A DNA stretch of 64,000 nt from positions 176,879,740-176,943,739 of the forward strand of contig CM043944.1 of assembly GCA_014529385.2 (NCBI GenBank). The letters run 5' to 3'. A program made the translations under genes and the position numbers. The notes under the pieces were generated by a model. The model did not search any database, was not told where the DNA came from, and was given only the letters and a program-made list of their open reading frames with translations. This document shows, piece by piece, positions 46,715 to 58,900 of this stretch; position 1 is the first letter of the stretch, and every line of letters begins with the position of its first letter. Source of the DNA: Adiantum capillus-veneris. Its lineage: Eukaryota > Streptophyta > Polypodiopsida > Polypodiales > Pteridaceae.

Positions 46715-48306
46715 TGTAACATTTAATGATCTAGTAGCTTGTGTACAATGGAAAATAGCATAGACATGCTGAGCAGATTATTAAGAATAGATTCCTAATG
46801 AGCGTAACAAGAGTGGTTGGATGGAGAGAGTAAAAAAAGCATACCACCTAGTTAGATAGGCATGAACAATACTTCAAAAAGAGAGAGAAATTAAGCTATT
46901 GACAACATTTGAGGACCGGATTTACGTGAAGCCGGTCCCCCCTCCAAAAGGCTTTGTATTATAGGTTTCCCCCATCAAGGGAGACATTTTACAATACTAT
47001 ACTTTGTGTTCCTTCAATAACTTGTTGGTGCAATGAAGATGAAAGCTTCAAGCACAAAGCTTACACTTGAAAACACAACATCAATTCCCTCACGGTGTCA
47101 GACCCAAGACCTCACACACCTTTGAAGATGGTGAGAGCTAGTGGGGTATGAGAGTAGATTGAGAGAAAGAAGGAGCATTCTTACGAGAAATAAGTATGTC
47201 TCCTCACATAATCACTTTTAATAGCTTAGCATAGCTTAGTAATTAGCATGGCAGAGGAGATGATCATGCATTAGAGCTTGGCCCTTGGTTGGATTTGCAT
47301 CACAAAGCCAAGAGTTGCTCGTGTAGGCCTCCCTTCTCACAAGCCTAGAGTAGATGATGAGATTTTCATTGAAGCTTGAGAAGGAGATAGTATTCTTTAC
47401 TTCACACATGATCTTGTGTGAGTGTGTGTGTGTGTGATAACGCCTTGCAAAAATCAGCCCCTCTCTCTCTCTTGGTCAACCCCTCTTGCTATTTACTCAT
47501 GTTGGCATCCTATTGGCCCCTGCAAAACTTAACCAATGACAATTAAGAATCATAAGTGATAGCCTTTTGATATGTGTCCCCCTTTCCCCTTTTGAGAGAG
47601 CTTTAGGTGTTCAAATAATGCAATTAAACTCTTATGGACCTCTTAGTCTTTTGGCCAATAGGAATCAGGCAAGCCATTGGGCTGTTGAATGCTCATTGGA
47701 CCCCTTGGGAGACTGTCCAATAGTCTTCTAGAGAGCTAAATTTCTATTGGTTCTTTTATCAAGTGTTTCTAAATGAATTGAACTAAATTTACTCTAGCCT
47801 AATTCTCATTGGTCCACCTCTATGGCCATCCAATAGGATTTGAAGTCACCTTGGGGGCAATTGGGCTAGGAAGCTGACATGTGTCCACTATGTCCTTTGT
47901 GTAAAGGGAGCTTGGAAGAGTGTGTGTGTGTTTCTCTCTCATCCCCTAAAAAAATGGCTCGCCCCCTCGTGGATAGGGATGTGGAAAGACTTTTGAGTCT
48001 TCCCACAAGCATCCAATTTTCCCTAAGGTTTGATCATTGAAGATTATATTTAATTTTGGAACCTTAGCATTTTGGAAGTCTTAATGGGCTGAACCTTAGA
48101 GTCTTTGAAGCCCATTGATGCACATTGCTCTTTTGCAAATGGTCCCCCCTTTGGATCCCTATTTCCCTCCTTTGGATCCCTACTATGACTGGTCTACCAA
48201 CCTAATCAATATTCTAGCTTTTTCTCCCCTAGTACTTCCCCATATTAAATGATCAGTTTAACATGAGAAAATCATTTAACAGAATTAGATATTAGTTATT
48301 ATGACA
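46715..48306 (-). repeat. 5' LTR of the chromodomain gypsy element
   Basis: Its 1592 bp begin TGTCATAATAAC and end AAATGTTACA on the coding strand. The part 46910-48306 matches 40746-42157. The part 46715-46909 has no counterpart in the left LTR. Confidence 0.78.
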
Positions 48307-48512
48307 ATTGGAAAAGTGGCCAACCAACCGGCCGTTTTTCAACCACTTCTTAGCCGTTGTCTGGCCATAATATTCTGACGAGAAGGAATATTCTAGTGAG
48401 GCCAATCTCGAGCAAATTTTGGTATCCGATGAGTGATTTTTCTTCAAGCAGGATGTCTTCTCCTCATAACGGAGGCCATACAAATGTGTCATTTCTCTAT
48501 GAAAGACTGACA
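48307..48512 (-). repeat. Inverted, diverged copy of the copia LTR
   Basis: Read on the minus strand it starts TGTCAGTC and parallels 40507-40745: ACACATTTGTATGGC, TGAAGAAAAATCACTC, ATATTATGGCC and CGGCCGGTTGG words occur in the same order. It abuts the right LTR of the gypsy element. Confidence 0.6.
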
Positions 48513-49404
48513 ATATCAATTTATTTTTGTTCAACCCAAGCACCTGTTATCTTGCAGCAATGACTTCGTTCTCTCTCATCTCTTCAATGAGCTTATGCAA
48601 AGCAAGGCTTCAATTTAGGACATATTTCCTAGAAGCTTTTAAAGCTTGGAATATGCTAGCAGCATATGAACTTTGGTAGCATGTCTACCTACTTATTATC
48701 GGAGGTCGGTATGAACCAAGTCATGAGGGCATATAGGGTACAAGTAATAGCTCTAAATTTTTTCAGTGTACATAGCTATGATCTAGATTCATCAATATAG
48801 ATGGCTATGAGCTTGCTTCAAGTACAAGGACGACAATCGTAGGTTGACTTTCTCTCTCAAATAAGAAACTCCCTCTGAATTTCAGGATCATGGGCCATGG
48901 AGGGGTGAAAAGGTTAGCCAATTTCAAGTCCGTCTTTTTTTTGTGTTTCACCTTTAATTTAGACATGATTTTTTGGTTGTGCAAAGCAAGTGCTTTAGCA
49001 ATTCTAATGAGAAGCAAGGCTTCATGCCAAAGTGCTACCTATTGATTCTAGGATCAAGAATCATGGCACATAGACTTGTCAAATTGTCAATAACAGGATA
49101 TAATTTCACAATTATGTTGGGCAATAACAAATTGTGACGTATCCATGCCATTACAAATCGTGCAAGTTGTGTATGATACTGGCTCAAACTTTTGAGACCA
49201 TCAATGAGGCCAAGGGCTTATCACACTAATTTTCTGATATACATGTATGTCATGCCAATATTGTGGACTCATTCCACTAAAGCATGGTTTACGCTTCCGC
49301 TATAACATCAGCTACTCTATTCCAAAAGACTTGAGGCTAGTATATTTGCTTGTGATTGGTGTATTTGACTACAATGGCAAGCAATTTCTATGCAAAAGGT
49401 GTTG
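48513..49404. other. Unassigned DNA
   Basis: No convincing gene or repeat boundary. Short ORFs on both strands show no known motif. Confidence 0.35.
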
Positions 49405-49409
49405 GCAAT

Positions 49410-49549
49410 TGTTGGGTTTCCAAGCCCATGGGAACATCTTCCTAGGCATGCAATTAAGAAGAAGCAGTTTGCATGGTATTTTTTGCCTATATATGTAAAA
49501 GGCTATACATCAATTAGAATAGCGTAAGTTGTGTTTCTCTTGCAGTATC

Positions 49550-49630
<81 letters not shown>

Positions 49631-49717
49631 ACTCTCTCTCTCTCTCTCTCTCGTTCTGCACCTGAACCTCACCATGGAACCTCACCGTATGCACCCCCCA
49701 TAGCCTCGTTCCTAGCA
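49410..49717 (+). repeat. 5' LTR of the small element, with long (CT)n
   Basis: It carries a (CT)n tract of about 95 bp (49553-49652). Apart from that tract and a short indel it is close to the 3' LTR. Confidence 0.92.
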
Positions 49718-50181
49718 TTTGGTATCAGAGCTTAGGTGGGTAAGTGAAGAAGCCACTGGATAAAATCGACTACAGGAGGAACTTGAAGGAGCAAAGCACT
49801 GTTGGTTGGTGATTGTAGCAAGGAAAAGGTGGTTTCACATCAAAACATCATGGAACTTAGAGGTTTTGATAAGCGCTGCAGGCAAGGAGCTTTAGGTGTT
49901 GGCAAGGCAAAGCGTTTTGAAATGCTGTAGAAGACACATGCAAAGTTGACAGAGGCTGCTTGGCACTGTGTACAAAGGTTGAAGGCAGCATATCAAAATG
50001 CAGTTGGTGCAGAAGGGAGCACAGGCAGGTAGATCTTCTAATCGCATGCAAAGGGCAGTTGTGAAGCATAATTTTCAAAACATTTTCTTTCTGCCTCGTC
50101 TGCTACAGATCCGCCATTAGTATTTATATACATTTTTTTAAACTACTAAAGTTTTTTGGCCCTTATTGTGAGCCTCGGCTA

Positions 50182-50451
50182 GTGAGAAAGTGTTCTTTCA
50201 CACCCACACGAGCATTGGTAGTCCAAATACAACATGACTTAACCAAACTTGGTGGGTTTCTCGACACAAAAGAGCTGGAGTTACATGCTTCAAAATTGGT
50301 TACCAGCTTTATCAAACCTAAAATGGAAGATAGTTTCCAAATTGCCCAGAGCTTCGATAGTATCGGCAATCAAGCATGGATCCATTACATGCACGTTTTC
50401 TACGGATCAATATTAATATTTTGCAGTTTTGTAAACTTTTCACCTTATTGA
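50182..50451 (+). other. Open frame inside the small LTR element
   Basis: An 89-codon frame includes KLGGFLDTKELELHASKLVT and ASFDSIG-like text (IAQSFDSIGNQAWIHYMH). It is not a retroelement protein and I do not recognise it. It may be a captured host fragment or a chance ORF. Confidence 0.25.
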
Positions 50452-50989
50452 GGCTATATCGGTATTATGCCTACACATCTTGGTATGTATGCAAACATTT
50501 TTTGTTCAAGGATTATGAGACATCGACACTCGCAACAACGAAGATGGATTTGCTTCAAGACGACTCTACATCAGCATGTTTGGTTTCAGAACCAACTGTC
50601 AACGTCATTACCTATATTGTCCTAGTTCTATGTCAATTTTTCTACAATTAGTTGTCTTCAAAATCTTGTACGGGCTCTAGACACTGCCACACATGAGTGG
50701 TAAGACCTCCCAATCTATCATTTTTTGTTTTCAAGTCCCATTTTTTGTCCCGCTTCTCATGAGGTTATTGGGTACACCTTAAACCCAAGGTTTGGCAATG
50801 AACCAAAAACTCCATTTTTGGTAGCTAAACATTTGGCCTACACCCTATCTGTTCAAGGGGGGTTACTGACCTAGCACCAGGTTATGGATACACCAAAAAT
50901 CCTTTGTTGTGAGAGAACCTAAAACTCACGGTTGACGAGTACACCTTAAACTTGAGAGTGGTCTACTAGTTTGGGCTTGAGGGGGGGTT

Positions 50990-51128
50990 TGTTGGGTTTC
51001 CAAGCCCGTGGGAACATCTTCCCCGGCATGCACTTTAGAAGAAGCAGTTTGCATTGCCTATATATGTAAAAGGCTATACATCAATCAGAATAGCGTAAGT
51101 TTTTTTCTCTTGCACTATTGGCTCTCTT

Positions 51129-51196
<68 letters not shown>

Positions 51197-51256
51197 GCAC
51201 CTGCACCTCGCCATGGAACCTCACTGTCTGCACCCCTCATAGCCTCGTTCCTAGCA
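50990..51256 (+). repeat. 3' LTR of the small element
   Basis: It is 267 bp, with a (CT)n tract about 20 bp shorter than in the 5' LTR. It is followed directly by GCAAT, the target-site duplication. Confidence 0.92.
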
Positions 51257-51339
51257 GCAATGTAAATGATGCTTTCTATGGATAGCATGTAGGCATGGCC
51301 TCACTATCAAGTAAATAATTCATGGATGACATTAATAGA

Positions 51340-53576
51340 TTATGTTGGGAGAAGGGGAGACGGGTTGCTTAGACAATTCAACAACTCCTCAGAGGCTGGT
51401 GGATGGTTATCTACCATAAGATCTACACTAATACCTTTCCCACTAGCCTCAGTGACTACAACAAAGAATGGTCTATCAAAATCAGGAAATTGTAGTACAT
51501 GTGCATTGATCAAAGAATTATTGGGTGCATTGAAGGAACTTTTTTGCAAATCAGACCATATATGAGAAGAATTTTTCTTTAGCACGAGAGTGAGGTAATG
51601 AGATTTGTATGCAAAGTTACGTACAAACTTCCTGTAATAACTTCATAAACCAATTAAAGAACGAAGCTCATGCAAATTTTTAGGTCTAAGCCATGATTGA
51701 ATGGCTTCAATTTTCTTGAGGCCACATGTATTCCCTTTCTCGATACAATGTGTCCCAAATATTCAATCTCAAATTGGAAGAATGAACTCTTTTCAGGATT
51801 TAGATACAAGTGGTTGTGTGCAAGTAGATCAAATACATGTGTTAAGTGCTCTTTATACTCTTGTTTCAATTTCCTGAATACAAGAATATCGTCAAAGAAT
51901 ACAATCACAAACTCTTAATGCTCAATGAAAATTTTGTTCATCATGCATGTGAATGTGGCTGGTGCATTTGTTAGACCAAATGACAAGACAAGAAATTCAT
52001 AATGTCCCGTTTGTGTTCTCAAAGTGGTTTTGTAGAAATCTTGGACAAACATTTTGACTTAATGATACCCAATTTGAGGTCAATTTTGCTTAAAATATTT
52101 GCCTCTTTCAGTTTGTCTGACAGATCATCCGCTCTACAAATAGGGAACCTATTCTTGATGATGATCTTGTTTAAATCCCTGTAGTCGATACACATAGAAA
52201 AGGTTCCGTTTTTCTTCTTGACAAGAAGTACTAGAGCTCCATATGGTAAACTACTAGGTCTTATAAGTCCTCGATAAAGCAAGTCAATGATTTGAGTTTT
52301 TATCTCCCTGTTTGCAATTAGATTTAAATTGTAAGGTGCTCTATAAGGAGGTTCACTACCCGGTATAATATCTTTGTTGTGGTCTTCTAGGCATGAAGGT
52401 GGAATTCCAGGTGGCATGTCATGCATGAAACAACTCTTAAATTGTGAGAGAAAATCATCATGTGAGGAGTTATGTGAAGTTTTAGTTTTAGCAAAGATTT
52501 GATTTACCAACACCATATATGTTTTCCCCTTATTTTGAATTGCTCTTTTGGCTTGAGTGTGAGAGAGAAGTGGAAATTTTTGATGTGCTAGTGTTGCTTG
52601 GATGAAGAATGATTATTATGAGTGAGGGACATGGTATGTGTTTTAAATGTAATCAATGGATCAAATTCATGATGGAATGGCATTCCCAAAATCATGTCAA
52701 GACCATGCAATGGTGCTACCAAAAATATACGTGCTTGTGTAAATTGACCATGCAGACTTCAACACCGAATTGGGTTTTGCAATTAAAACGTTGATTTTTA
52801 AGAATAGTTTTGACTGTGAGGTGAAGAGATTCCAGAGAGAGAGAGAGAGAGTTGTTGTGCCAATCATACAGAAATAAAATCATAGCTACTCCCATCATCT
52901 AAAAAAATGGTGACATTTTCACCCTTGAATGTGCCTTGCACTTTAAACAAAGTGTGAGGAGATATATGAGTACCTGAAGATAGGTTGTCATTGTGATCAT
53001 ACTCACAATCATATCCCTCACCGTAATTAGCTTCAATTCATTAATGTTGGGATAAGCATCTTTAATGAGGTCAACTATAGCACTATTGAGGAGGTTGTTG
53101 TTGAAAGGTCTTTGGTTTGGATTCTGGGTGACTCTATTGGGTTGGCCATTTCTCTTAGCAAGACCATTTGGGCACTTATCTACATAGTGGCCATACTGAA
53201 AACATTTAAAACGCTTCGCCTTTTTGTTACCATTAGAGTTTTGAGCAGGACGTTGGTTGGAATAATTTTGGCTGCTTCGCTGCTGTGTGTTGATGTTGTT
53301 GTTGACATAGGGTTGAGAAGCTGTAGTAGAGTTGTCAAATTTGCATCTCTTGACAAAGGTACGGCTTTGATGTTTGTTCCTGTCAAAGTTAGGAGAGAAA
53401 GAAGATCTCTTGTTATGATTAGTGTTAAGAGTTTTTTCAGTGTGAGAAGTTTGTCCACCTTTCTTCTTCTCCACGTTAAGAGTCAAATTGATATCGTTTG
53501 GTAGTGAATTTGGTTCAAACTTATCTACCTCAACACTAATTTGTAGTGCTAAGCCAGATATATACTTACGCTTCAA
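51340..53576 (-). pseudogene. Gypsy fragment: gag end, protease, RT, RNase H start
   Basis: In minus-strand order: a gag C-terminal frame (53576-52899) with a zinc-knuckle-like CFQYGHYVDKC in which the second Cys is Tyr; a protease-like GENVTIF...LDDGSSYDFIS near 52880; RT first half (52516-52019: [19 protein letters not shown]); RT second half (51908-51654) with the active box FFDDILVF intact; and the start of RNase H (51585-51340: FVVVTEASGKGISVDL). Frameshifts separate the parts, and integrase and both LTRs are missing. The left end lies about 80 bp from the small LTR element. A truncated, dead copy. Confidence 0.85.
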
Positions 53577-54034
53577 TTCGTGCGACTAATATGTACAATA
53601 GCTTATAATTGAATTAAACAGTTTCAAATACAATCAATGTAGCACTATACATCTTCATTTTGACCCTATTGAATTAATACCCAACCTTCACGCACCCATA
53701 CATACACACGACACGTGTATACGCACACACTTTAAAAAAATATACAAAAAAAAGAGGATTCTACACCATCGTCATCGACAAAAGAAGGAAGGAACCCAAA
53801 TCACGCACCGCCAACAACAAAAAAGGAAAATGTACCAAAGGCATGTCCCGATCGACCCCGAAAAGAAGTACACGCTACACCGACGCACCGGCAACACACC
53901 ATTCATCGACAACACGCGACCACGACGCCATTTTCAGTAATTTGTAGGGAATTTTCATCTTTTCTTCAGTTTTCAACCAAGCCATTGTAAAATCCCACTT
54001 TCTAAATTTTCTCTCTCTAGGTGATGGTCACAAA
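53577..54034. other. Unassigned DNA flanking the CACTA element
   Basis: A-, C- and G-rich non-coding text with CA-rich words; no gene seen. The last three bases, AAA, are the left target-site duplication. Confidence 0.4.
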
Positions 54035-54049
54035 CACTACAAGAGGTCC

Positions 54050-54260
54050 TTCAATGTAGCGATGCTCGTAGTGCGACGCTCAAATGGGAAAAACCCCGGC
54101 GTCGCTATAGCAACCGCTATAAGCATCGCTATATAATAAAGACTATAGAGACGCTCATAGAGACGCCTATAGTGACGCTCATAGAGACGCTTATAAAGAC
54201 GCTCATAGAGACGCTCATAGAGATGCTTATAGAGACGCTCATAGCGACGCCGACCCTGTA
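54050..54260 (+). repeat. Left subterminal repeats of the CACTA element
   Basis: GACGCTCATAGA and close variants recur about ten times. Such repeats bind the transposase in known EnSpm elements. The apparent ORF here is a repeat artefact. Confidence 0.85.
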
Positions 54261-54339
54261 AAAACAATTTGAGGGCACCCGAAACTCAGATCTGTAGATG
54301 TGAGTTTCGGCGCTCTCTGCACAATAGGTATACCTGCCC

Positions 54340-54345
54340 GCCCCC

Positions 54346-54378
<33 letters not shown>

Positions 54379-54462
54379 GAGGAGAGGAGGGAGAGCCAGG
54401 TATGCTCCCTCCCTCTCCTCTCTCTTATGTTCCCTTCCCCCCTTTCTTTCTCTCTCTCTCTC

Positions 54463-54523
<61 letters not shown>

Positions 54524-54548
54524 AGAAAGTAAAGAGAGAGAGAGAGGA

Positions 54549-54596
<48 letters not shown>

Positions 54597-54967
54597 AGAA
54601 ATGAAATGAAATGACATATTTAACGTCTTCAAAATGCCAAAATGACTTATGAGACCAATCCGATAAACTCCTTGTGGATCTAATCTAATGTCTAGGTACA
54701 AACATAAAAGTGAAGTAAAGTGGAAGACTAAAATCGTCATCATCTTCATCAATTTCCAACATTGGGCGTTGTCTGAGAAAGTAGTACATCGATCGGTGAA
54801 GAGCTTCGTCAATGTCCACCTTTGTAAATAGACGTAATAAATATCTCCCATATCGCACTAGAGTAGTCTTGATCCTCTGATGGAGCCTCGATTGATATCT
54901 TGGACGTCTAGCTCTCCCGAGCTCAATGGCTCTTTCAACTAATATATCTTTAGTATGAGAGAGAGCG

Positions 54968-55000
<33 letters not shown>
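54340..55000. repeat. Microsatellite cluster in the CACTA element
   Basis: (CT)n and (CA)n at 54345-54378, (CT)n then (TG)n(AG)n at 54448-54520, an AG-rich run to 54592, and (AG)n at about 54958-55000. Confidence 0.85.
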
Positions 55001-55008
<8 letters not shown>

Positions 55009-55165
55009 TAGATTGAATTATCGTCCACGGAGGTCATATATGACCCATGAGATCAAAAACACAACATTACAACAATTGCTTCTCAGTGTGGGCTGATACA
55101 TATCAATTAAGGACTGAGGGTCCATCAAAAGGGTAGAGTAGGAAAAAAGAGAGAACAAAAACCTA

Positions 55166-55825
55166 AGGGTCGGCTGAGGGGAGAGCCGGTTTGGGTTTTT
55201 GAAATTCCTGGATGATCGCATTGCCACCTTGGTAGACTGCCCATTTTCCTTGCTTACATGCTTTGTGAATTTCCTTGAGCTTGCTTGCTTTACTCTTGAA
55301 TTGATTCATGGTCTATTCTTCTGCATTCCAAAGCTGTTTTCCCTTGAGAAGTCGAGATTGAAGTAGCAACTTCATACACTCATCTTTGTCCTTGAAAGTG
55401 AGTATGCAATGCTTGGGTGGCACATGTTTATGTGTATCATTGATCCAAGCAGCAGTTTCGGGCTTGATGTAGATAGGTTGAAGAATGTCATTCAGCTTGG
55501 TGATTTCTTCCTAAAGGGTGTCCTCCACGATACACCACGATAAGTGTAGCCCCCCAATGCTGACCTTGAGGCCAAGAGATTCTTGCAGCCGGAATTCTTG
55601 TAGGGCCACCTATATCTTGATGTCAATCTTCTGATGTGTTGTTTCATGTGATTCTTTCTCCACTGCCACTTCGACTGCGTGTTCTTTTTCAAGTAGAGCT
55701 TGGCTCTCTTTTTCCTTCGCATCTTCAAGCTTTCGTAAACGTTCTTGAAGTCTCTCAGTCTCCCCGGTGAGTTCTTGAAGATGAGCCTCAAGGGATGTGA
55801 TTTGTGCTTCTCGGTGGGGTCTTTC
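55166..55825 (-). pseudogene. Decayed coiled-coil gene inside the CACTA element
   Basis: One frame stays open for 220 codons except for three internal TAG codons (55610-55612, 55511-55513, 55313-55315), and it ends in TAG at 55163. The first third is a clear coiled coil (ITSLEAHLQELTGETERLQE, then LEKEHAVEVAVEKES). The middle reads EEITKLNDILQPIYIKPETA and HCILTFKDKDECMKLLLQ, and the end is Lys-rich (KSKASKLKEIHKACKQGK). I do not recognise the family. It could be an element gene or a captured host gene. Confidence 0.5.
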
Positions 55826-55969
55826 TTAAGTGCCACTGCCACCGCAAGAAAGCTCTTGTAGGCAACATGGGTACCAAAGAACGACATCAGGCTACAGAAG
55901 GGAATTCCTATTGTTGAAACACACAGTGGTGCATGAGATCAAGGACTTATTTTGATTTTTTTTTTTTGT

Positions 55970-58900
55970 ATATTTGGCGTTTCTTCTTGCGGTTATCTAC
56001 AGATTGCCATATGTGATCTTGAATTTGCCTAAAGCTTACCTAATCAACTATGGATGGTTTGGGTAAGCGCACAAGCCGTTTCTGAAGTCCATTTGCGTTT
56101 TTCCATAGAAAAACGAAAACAGACTTCAGAAACGGCTTGTATATCTGGCGTTTCTTCTTGCAATTTTATCTACGGATTTCCATACGCGCTCTTGACTTTG
56201 CCTAAAGCTTACCTAATCAACTATAAATGGTTTGTGCAAGCACACAAGCCATTTCCGAAGTCCGTTTGCATTTTTTCGCAAAGAAACGCTAACAGACTTA
56301 AGAAACAGCTTCTATGTTTGACATTTCTTCTTGCGGTTTTACTACGGCTTGCCGTATGCGCTATTGACTTTGCCTAAAGCTTACCTAATCAACTATGGAT
56401 GGTTTGGGCAAGTGTTGAAGCCGTTTTCTAAGTCCGTTTGTATTTTTTCGTAGAAAAACGCAAACGGGCTTCAGAAATGGATTGTGTTTTGTGTTTCTTC
56501 TTGCGGTTTTGCCTACGGCTTGACATACGCGTTCTTGACATTGCCTAAAGCTTACTTTATCAACTATGGATGGTTTGAGCAAGTGTTGAAGCCGTTTTTG
56601 AATTCCGTTTGCATTTTTCCGTAGAAAAACGCGAACGGACTTCGGAAACGGCTTGTATATTTGGCATTTCTTTACGCGGTTTTCTCTATGGCTTGCCAGA
56701 CGTGCTTTTGACTGATCTTAAAGCTTACCTAATAAACTATGGATGGTTTGGACAAGCCATAGACAAAACCGCAAGAAGAAACACCAAATATACAAGCCGT
56801 TTCTGAAGTCCGTTCTCGTTTTTCTACGAAAAAACGCGAACGGACTTCAAAAACGGCTTGTATATTTGGTGTTTCTTCTTGCAGTTTTATCTACGGATTG
56901 CCATACGCGCTCTTGAATTTGCCTAAAGCTTACCTCATCAACTATGGATAGTTTGGGCAAGCACACAAGCCATTTCCGAAGTCCGTTTGCATTTTTTCGC
57001 AAACGGACTTAAGAAACAGCTTCTGTGTTTGGCGTTTCTTCTTGCGGTTTTACTACAGCTTACCGTATGTGCTATTGACTTTTCCTAAAGCTTACCTAAT
57101 CAACTATGGATGGTTTGGGCAAGTGTTGAAGCCGTTTCTTAAGTCCGTTTGCATTTTTCCGTAGAAAAACGCAAACAGACTTCAGAAACGGCTTGTATAT
57201 TTGGTGTTTCTTCTTGGGGTTTGGTCTATGGCTTTCCATACGTGCTCTTGACATTGCCTAAAGATCACCTAATCAAGTATGGATGGTTTGAGCAAGCACA
57301 CAAGCCGTTTCTGAAGTCCGTTTGCATTTTTCATAGAAAAACGCAAACGGACTTCAGAAACAGCTTGTGTATTTGGCATTTCTTCTTGTGGTTTTTCCTA
57401 TGGCTTGCCATACATGCTACTGACTTTGGCTAAAGCTTACGTAATCAACTATGGATGGTTTGGGCAAGTGTTGAAGCGGTTTCCTAAGTCCGTTTGTGTT
57501 TTTTCGGAGAAAAACACAAACGAACTTCAGAAACGGCTTGTGTGTTTGGTGTTGCTTCTTGTGGTTTTTCCTACGGCTTGACATACCCACTCTTGACATT
57601 ACCTAAAGATTACCTAATCAACTGTGGATGGTTTGAACAAGCGCACAAGCCATTTCTGAAGTCCATTTGTGATTTTTCGTAGGAAAACACAAACGGACTT
57701 CAGAAACGGCTTGTGTATTCAGCGTTTCATCTTGCGGTTTTGGCTATGGCTTGCCATATGCGCTAATGACTTTGCCTAAAGCTTACCTTATCAACTTTGG
57801 ATGGTTTGAGCAAGTGTTGAAGCCGTGTCTGAAGTTCATTTGCGTTTTCCTGTAGAAAAACGAGAATAGACTTCAGAAACGGCTTGTATATTTGGTGTTT
57901 CTTCTTGGGGTTTGGTCTATGGCTTTCCATACGTGCTCTTGACATTGCCTAAAGATCACCTAATCAAGTATGGATGGTTTGAGCAAGCACACAAGCCGTT
58001 TCTGAAGTCCGTTTGCGTTTTTCTACTCCGTAGAAAAACGCAAGCGGACTTTAGAAACGGCTTGTGTATTTGGCGTTTCTTCTTCCGGTTTTGTCTATGG
58101 CTTGCCATACGTGCTACTAATTTTGCCTAAAGCTTACCTAATCAGCTATGGATGGTTTGGGCAAGTGTTGAAGCCGTTTTCTAAGTCCGTTTGTGTTTTT
58201 TTGTAGAAAAACGCAAACGGACTTTAGAAACGGCTTGTGTGTTTGGCGTTGGGTTTTGCCTACGGCTTGACGTACGTGCTCTTGACATTGCCTATAGCTT
58301 ACCTAATCAACTGTGGATGGTCTGGACAAGCGCACAAGCCATTGCTGAAGTCCATTTGTGTTTTTCCGTAGAAAAACGCAAACGGACTTCAGAAACGGCT
58401 TGTGTATTTAGCGCTTCATCTTATGGTTTTGCCTACTGCTTGCTATACGTGCTATTGACTTTGCCTAAAGCTTACCTATAATAAACTATGGATGGTTTGG
58501 ACAAGTGTTGAAACCGCTTCCGAAGTTCGTTTGCGTTTTTTTGTAGAAAAACAAGAACGGACCTCAAAAACGGCTTGTATATCTAGCATTTCTTGTTGCA
58601 ATTTTGTCTACGTCTTGCCATACAAACTCTTGACTTTGTCTAAACCTTACCTAATCACCTATGAATGGTTTGGACAAGCACACAAGCCGTTTCTGAAGTC
58701 CGTTTGCGTTTGTTCGTAGAAAAACGCAAACGAACTTTAGAAATGGCTTGTGTATTTAGCATTTCATCTTGCGATTTTGCCTACGGCTTGCCATACGCGA
58801 TATTGACTTTGTCTAAATCTTATATAATCAACTATGGATGGTTTGAGCAAGTGTTGAAGCCGTTTTGGAAGGCCGTTTCGTTTTTTCATAAAAAAACGCG

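Larger units (their letters stand above)
40746..48306 (-). mobile_element. Chromodomain-type gypsy element with long LTRs
   Basis: Read on the minus strand, the 5' LTR is 48306-46715. It ends TGTTACA, one base before a primer site TGGTATTAGAGCACAAGG, a one-base variant of the initiator-Met-tRNA site. The 3' LTR is 42157-40746, preceded by polypurine tract AAGAGAGAGTTAA. The left LTR lacks about 195 bp of its 3' end, so no target-site duplication can be seen. The LTRs share long colinear stretches and differ in (TG)n length and scattered substitutions. Internal coding is gag, protease, RT, RNase H and the two ends of integrase with a chromodomain. Confidence 0.82.
49410..51256 (+). mobile_element. 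Complete small non-coding LTR element (TRIM/SMART-like)
   Basis: LTRs at 49410-49717 and 50990-51256 both start TGTTGGGTTTCCAAGCCC and end CTCGTTCCTAGCA. Target-site duplication GCAAT lies at 49405-49409 and 51257-51261. The primer site TGGTATCAGAGC (49720) matches the plant initiator-Met-tRNA site exactly, and the polypurine tract GAGGGGGGGTT precedes the 3' LTR. The 1.27-kb interior has no gag or pol, so proteins must come from another element. Confidence 0.93.

Noticed and set aside
54037-54267. Minus-strand ORF with repeated RLYE units, and the similar one at 60105-60494
   Set aside because: Both are translations of the CACTA subterminal repeats.
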